A stretch of 64,000 nt of DNA from CAVIQK01 sp964613035 (GTDB taxonomy: Bacteria; Bacillota; Clostridia; Christensenellales; DTU072), in assembly GCA_964613035.1 (NCBI GenBank), contig CAZTFQ010000003.1, positions 62,001 to 126,000 on the forward strand, given 5' to 3'. This document shows, piece by piece, positions 60,768 to 64,000 of this stretch. Position 1 is the first letter of the stretch, and every line of letters starts with the position of its first letter. The translations under genes were made by a program, and so were the position numbers. The notes below the pieces were generated by a model. That model did no database searches and was not told the origin of the DNA. It was given only the letters and a program-made list of their open reading frames with translations.

Positions 60768-61938
60768 AGAGAGTTTTGTCCAGAATTAAATGAGCGAGTT
60801 TTTCTTTGGTTACCAGTCCCGTCTCGAATCGACCGCCTTTATCGTCCATAATAATCGCGATATTGGTGTCCGTCCCGAACCCCGCTCCCGTTGCCGTGAC
60901 GTCGTTGGCTACGACTAAATCGGCGTGCTTTTTAGAGAGCTTCTTCAGAGCGTTACTCTCTACGTCGGAAGTCTCCGCGGCAAACACGACGAGCTTTTTA
61001 CTACCTTTGTTCTCGCCGATTTTAGCGGCGATATCGGGGTTTTTTACCAACTTAAGGGTAAGGGCTTCGGATTTGATTTTTTCCGAAGAATAGTTTTCTA
61101 CTCTATAATCGGAGGGGGCTGCGCACATTATGACGATATCGGCGTCTTCCGACTTACTTTCTACCGCGTCGAGCATATCTAGGGTCGTACGGACTCTGGT
61201 CAAGTCTATATCGGACGGGAGATTGACGGAAACCGTCCCTGCCACCGCTATCGGGGTGCCGCCTCTGTCTTTAACCGCTTCTATGAGGGCAAGCCCGGTT
61301 TTCCCCGAGCTGTGATTGGTTATGACTCTGACGGGGTCGATAGGTTCTTCCGTACCGCCAAGCGCGATGAGGACCTTTTTTCCTCTCAAATCGGGAGTGG
61401 GAGTACAGGCGGAATCTATCGCTTCCGCTATCGTATCGACGTCGGCGAGATGACCTTTCCCTACGTCTCCGCAGGCTAGTCTGCCTACTTCCGGCTCGAC
61501 TATAATATAACCGCGCTCTCTTAGAACTTCTAAATTGTTACGATTGACTTCCGTCTCGTACATCACGGTGTTCATTGCGGGACACACGATATGTGGAGTG
61601 CTCATAGGGACGGATATAGCCGTGGTGGTGAGCATATCGTCCGCGATACCGTGGGCTAGCTTGGCTATGATATCCGCGGTAGCCGGGCACACGACGAAAG
61701 CGTCGGCTTTTTTTGCAAGGCTGACGTGCTCCACTTCATAACGAGAGTTACGCTTAAAGGTATCCGTAATCGCCTCGTTGTGCGTAATAGTCTCGAAGGT
61801 AAGCGGAGATACGAACTCCGTCGCGGCTCTCGTCATGACCGCCTGCACGGAATATCCGAGACGCTTGAGAGAGGATATGACTTCGAGAGTTTTGTAAGCG
61901 GCTATACAACCGGTGACGCCGATGACGACGGTCTTCAT
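60757..61938 (-). CDS. coaBC: Bifunctional phosphopantothenoylcysteine decarboxylase/phosphopantothenate-cysteine ligase
   Basis: Performs two successive steps of coenzyme A synthesis. The protein has 393 aa. The CoaC flavoprotein domain (about 1-175) has the PAMNTVMYE motif near 118; the CoaB domain (about 185-393) has ITNHSSGKTG near 210 and VKNPDIAAKIG near 300. It overlaps rpoZ by four bases. Confidence 0.95.
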   Translation of the reverse strand: MKTVVIGVTGCIAAYKTLEVISSLKRLGYSVQAVMTRAATEFVSPLTFETITHNEAITDTFKRNSRYEVEHVSLAKKADAFVVCPATADIIAKLAHGIADDMLTTTAISVPMSTPHIVCPAMNTVMYETEVNRNNLEVLRERGYIIVEPEVGRLACGDVGKGHLADVDTIAEAIDSACTPTPDLRGKKVLIALGGTEEPIDPVRVITNHSSGKTGLALIEAVKDRGGTPIAVAGTVSVNLPSDIDLTRVRTTLDMLDAVESKSEDADIVIMCAAPSDYRVENYSSEKIKSEALTLKLVKNPDIAAKIGENKGSKKLVVFAAETSDVESNALKKLSKKHADLVVANDVTATGAGFGTDTNIAIIMDDKGGRFETGLVTKEKLAHLILDKTLYGI

Positions 61939-62135
61939 CTGATATCTTTTGCTATAATAATTTCGCCGTCGTAGATTTCCTTAGCCGCCAGACTGATAGG
62001 CTTAAGACCGGACTCTTCGAGTTGCTCGGGGTTCTGATTGGAGAGTTCTTTCGCTCTCTTGGCGATACCGGTTACGAGGGCGTAACGGCACCAGGTCTTT
62101 TGGATAAGTTTGTCGATGGGGGGATCGATCATCAT
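61935..62135 (-). CDS. rpoZ: DNA-directed RNA polymerase subunit omega
   Basis: Small RNA polymerase subunit that helps fold and assemble beta'. The protein has 66 aa, with the family pattern RYALVTGIAKRAKELS near residue 17 and KPISLAAKEIYDG near 45. It lies 13 bases after gmk. Confidence 0.9.
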   Translation of the reverse strand: MMIDPPIDKLIQKTWCRYALVTGIAKRAKELSNQNPEQLEESGLKPISLAAKEIYDGEIIIAKDIR

Positions 62136-62148
62136 AATTATTTACCTC

Positions 62149-62751
62149 CTATTGGATAAATTTTTCTATAAATTCTATATTTCTTTCTCTTTTACAACGT
62201 TCCGCCAAGATAACCGCGCGTGCGTCGGAGACTGCCGAGTCCAGGTTGTCGTTGACGATGACGTAGTCGTAATCTTTGATGCACTTAAGCTCGTCGAGCC
62301 CGGCTTCCAGTCTGACCATCTGATTGGCGGCGTGCTCGGTGCCTCTGCCTATGAGGCGCTCTCTGATGACGTCGGTGTCCGAAGGCGTGACGAACATCAG
62401 GACGGACTCGGGCATCAGCTTCTTGATATTTGCAGCGCCTATGGTCTCTATCTCGAGAAGCACGTCTGTGCCTTCTTCAAGAATATTCTCGACGTGGGAG
62501 CGGAGAGTGCCGTAGCAATTACCGAACTTCTCTACCGATTCCAAAAACTCGCCCTTACCTTTTAGCTCATAGAACCGTTCTCTGGACATAAAGAAGTAAC
62601 TCTTGCCGTCCGTTTCTCCGTCTCTGGGGGCTCTGGTGGTCGCCGAAACGGAAAATCTGACGTTGTCGACGGACGCGAGAACCTCTTTTAGCACGGTGCC
62701 TTTCCCTGCGCCGGACGGACCGCTCAAAACGAATAGAATGCCTTTTCTCAT
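62149..62751 (-). CDS. gmk: Guanylate kinase
   Basis: Phosphorylates GMP to GDP. The protein has 200 aa with P-loop SGPSGAGKG near residue 9 and the GMP-binding region SATTRAPRDGETDGKSY near 36. It lies in the standard Bacillota position between yicC and rpoZ; remA, often found just before gmk, is absent. Confidence 0.96.
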   Translation of the reverse strand: MRKGILFVLSGPSGAGKGTVLKEVLASVDNVRFSVSATTRAPRDGETDGKSYFFMSRERFYELKGKGEFLESVEKFGNCYGTLRSHVENILEEGTDVLLEIETIGAANIKKLMPESVLMFVTPSDTDVIRERLIGRGTEHAANQMVRLEAGLDELKCIKDYDYVIVNDNLDSAVSDARAVILAERCKRERNIEFIEKFIQ

Positions 62752-62778
62752 GTTAATCTCCGTAAGTAAAATTAGGTA

Positions 62779-63633
62779 TTATTCCAGGTTTTGAACCTGT
62801 TCTCTGATTTTTTCGACTTCGTTTTTCATAATAAGGACGACGTCGGTAAGCTCTAAGTCGTTACTTTTACTCCCGAGAGTATTGACTTCTCTGCCCATCT
62901 CCTGCGTAAGAAAATCGAGGCTCTTGCCGCTGCCGCTGACGAGTTGTTCTCTGAAATGGTTAAGGTGTCCTTTTAGACGGACCAATTCCTCGTCTACCGC
63001 CACCTTGTCGGAATACACCGCCACCTCGGACAGAAGTCTGGACTCGTCCACTTCCGATCCGACCAGTTCCGCAACTCTCTTGCGGAGATTCTCGAAGTAC
63101 TTAGTCCTGACGGCGGGAGCGAGCTCCGAGGCTCTACGGTGGAGATTCTCGAGAGACGTTATCTTGGCGGACAGGTCTTCTACCAGCGCGGCGCCTTCTC
63201 TCGCTCTCATCTCGAGGAGTTTGTCTACCGCCATAGTAGCGGCTTCTACGGTGAGAGCGTTTTTCAGCCCTTCGTCAACCTCGTCGACGGTCACGAGCAC
63301 GTCGGGTAGTCTCAATATCGTAGACGCGTTGAGGTCGTCTTTGACGCCTAGGGACTTGAGCTCTTTTGCGATGCTCTTATACCTGACGACCAATTCTTTA
63401 TCGACCGATACGCCCGCATCGGCAGTCTTGTCATAGGTGAGGAAGACGTCGAAATGTCCGCGACTGACTTTAGAGGTCAGCACCTTTTTTATTTTATCCT
63501 CGACGGAAACGAACCCTCTCGGGAGCTTATACGACACGTCGAGGAAGCGATGATTGACCGACTTCATCTCGACGACTATTCTCATACCGTCTCTCTCTGC
63601 GACACCCTTGCCGTAGCCTGTCATGCTAAGCAT
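62779..63633 (-). CDS. YicC/YloC-family endoribonuclease-like protein
   Basis: A 284-aa protein of the YicC family, reported to be involved in RNA turnover. It starts with the conserved LSMTGYGKG and has VEMKSVNHRFLDVSYKLPR near residue 22; the C-terminus keeps FLTQEMGREVNTLGSKSND. It is the first gene of the long operon, with a consensus promoter upstream. The GGAG ribosome site is followed by a T-run before the ATG. Confidence 0.92.
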   Translation of the reverse strand: MLSMTGYGKGVAERDGMRIVVEMKSVNHRFLDVSYKLPRGFVSVEDKIKKVLTSKVSRGHFDVFLTYDKTADAGVSVDKELVVRYKSIAKELKSLGVKDDLNASTILRLPDVLVTVDEVDEGLKNALTVEAATMAVDKLLEMRAREGAALVEDLSAKITSLENLHRRASELAPAVRTKYFENLRKRVAELVGSEVDESRLLSEVAVYSDKVAVDEELVRLKGHLNHFREQLVSGSGKSLDFLTQEMGREVNTLGSKSNDLELTDVVLIMKNEVEKIREQVQNLE

Positions 63634-63673
63634 AAAAAAATCTCCGAAACTTATTTTTTAGTTTATTAACTAA

Positions 63674-63702
63674 ATTATAATCTATAAAATAACGTTAGTA
63701 AA
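63674..63702 (-). promoter_or_regulatory. Promoter of the yicC-to-rpe operon
   Basis: TTTACT (63697-63702), 17-base spacer, TATAAT (63674-63679), about 40 bases before yicC. Confidence 0.72.
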
Positions 63703-63801
63703 CTAAGTTTTTCGAGTTATCCACAAAAATTATAAAATAAATACGGCATATCGGAAAAACCGTTACGCCGTAATTAAAACAGATTATCGTTTATATTGTT
63801 T

Positions 63802-64000
63802 TTAGTTGTTGTTCATTCTCTTAAGGCGGCCCATTTCTCTGAGTCTCATATCGTGATTGAGGATAATCTTACGCATTCTGATAGACTTGGGGGTGACTTC
63901 GAGGTACTCGTCTTCGTTGAGAAACTCGATAGCGGCTTCCAGACTGAAGACCTTGGGGGGAGAGAGGCGGAGAGCGTCGTCGGATCCCGAAGCGCGGCAG
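63802..64000 (-). CDS. typA: GTP-binding protein TypA/BipA, C-terminal end (truncated by window edge)
   Basis: The last 65 codons of a minus-strand gene that begins beyond the window. The reading DALRLSPPKVFSLEAAIEFL, then EVTPKSIRMRK, is the conserved C-terminal domain of the ribosome-associated GTPase TypA/BipA. The tail ends in MGRLKRMNNN. Confidence 0.9.
   Translation of the reverse strand, partial: CRASGSDDALRLSPPKVFSLEAAIEFLNEDEYLEVTPKSIRMRKIILNHDMRLREMGRLKRMNNN

Overview
The window reads as a chromosomal segment of a Clostridia-like member of the Bacillota, probably an uncultured gut-type lineage; that placement is inference. It rests on the gene order yicC-gmk-rpoZ-coaBC-priA-def-fmt-rsmB-rlmN-rsgA-rpe, the dnaX-ebfC-recR cluster, a guanine-class riboswitch in front of xpt, a type-2 (Bacillus-like) galT, AGGAGG ribosome sites and clean TTGACA/TATAAT promoters. 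No rRNA, tRNA, CRISPR array, insertion sequence or prophage was seen. Most genes lie on the minus strand.

Layout. 1-8.4 kb: the N-terminal part of UvrC, a membrane M28 peptidase, an MFS transporter, a three-gene SsuA/NMT1-type ABC importer, a YkvI-like transporter and a PHP-domain protein. 8.5-12 kb: a small membrane protein, a beta-helical carbohydrate-binding lipoprotein, the manganese exporter MntP and a coiled-coil protein. 12-17.4 kb: galK-lgt-pncB as one overlapping operon, divergent from galT. 17.4-23.5 kb: a structured palindromic element, then a purine uptake and salvage operon (guanine riboswitch, xpt, BMP-type binding lipoprotein, ATPase, two permeases). 23.6-34.5 kb: mscL downstream of a giant surface lipoprotein of about 3405 residues that alternates InlB-type B-repeats with BspA-like leucine-rich repeats. 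34.6-40 kb: a transcription unit joining a polysaccharide polymerase-like protein and a Wzz-like protein to dnaX-ebfC-recR. 40-47 kb: two small unknown genes, a pseudouridine synthase, an rRNA methyltransferase coupled to a SARP/BTAD-type regulator, and a GPH sugar symporter. 47-51.6 kb: an MMPL-type RND protein, a small-multidrug-export family protein, an Mrp/Nbp35 ATPase and a short coiled-coil protein. 51.6-53.4 kb: a GGGtGRT-family protein with a NifU-like scaffold. 53.4-63.6 kb: the long housekeeping operon, with nine overlapping junctions in a row and without the prpC-prkC pair that usually separates rlmN from rsgA. 63.8-64 kb: the C-terminus of TypA.

The most unusual signals are regulatory. 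Several genes (uvrC, mntP, the giant lipoprotein, rluD-like, the small-multidrug-export gene) have promoters placed so that transcription should start at or within a few bases of the start codon, which predicts leaderless mRNAs in an organism that otherwise uses strong Shine-Dalgarno sites. Other promoters are nested in terminator hairpins, and the ykvI start codon sits in the loop of a terminator-like hairpin. Promoter positions are read by eye from consensus boxes with 17-18 base spacers; none has been tested.
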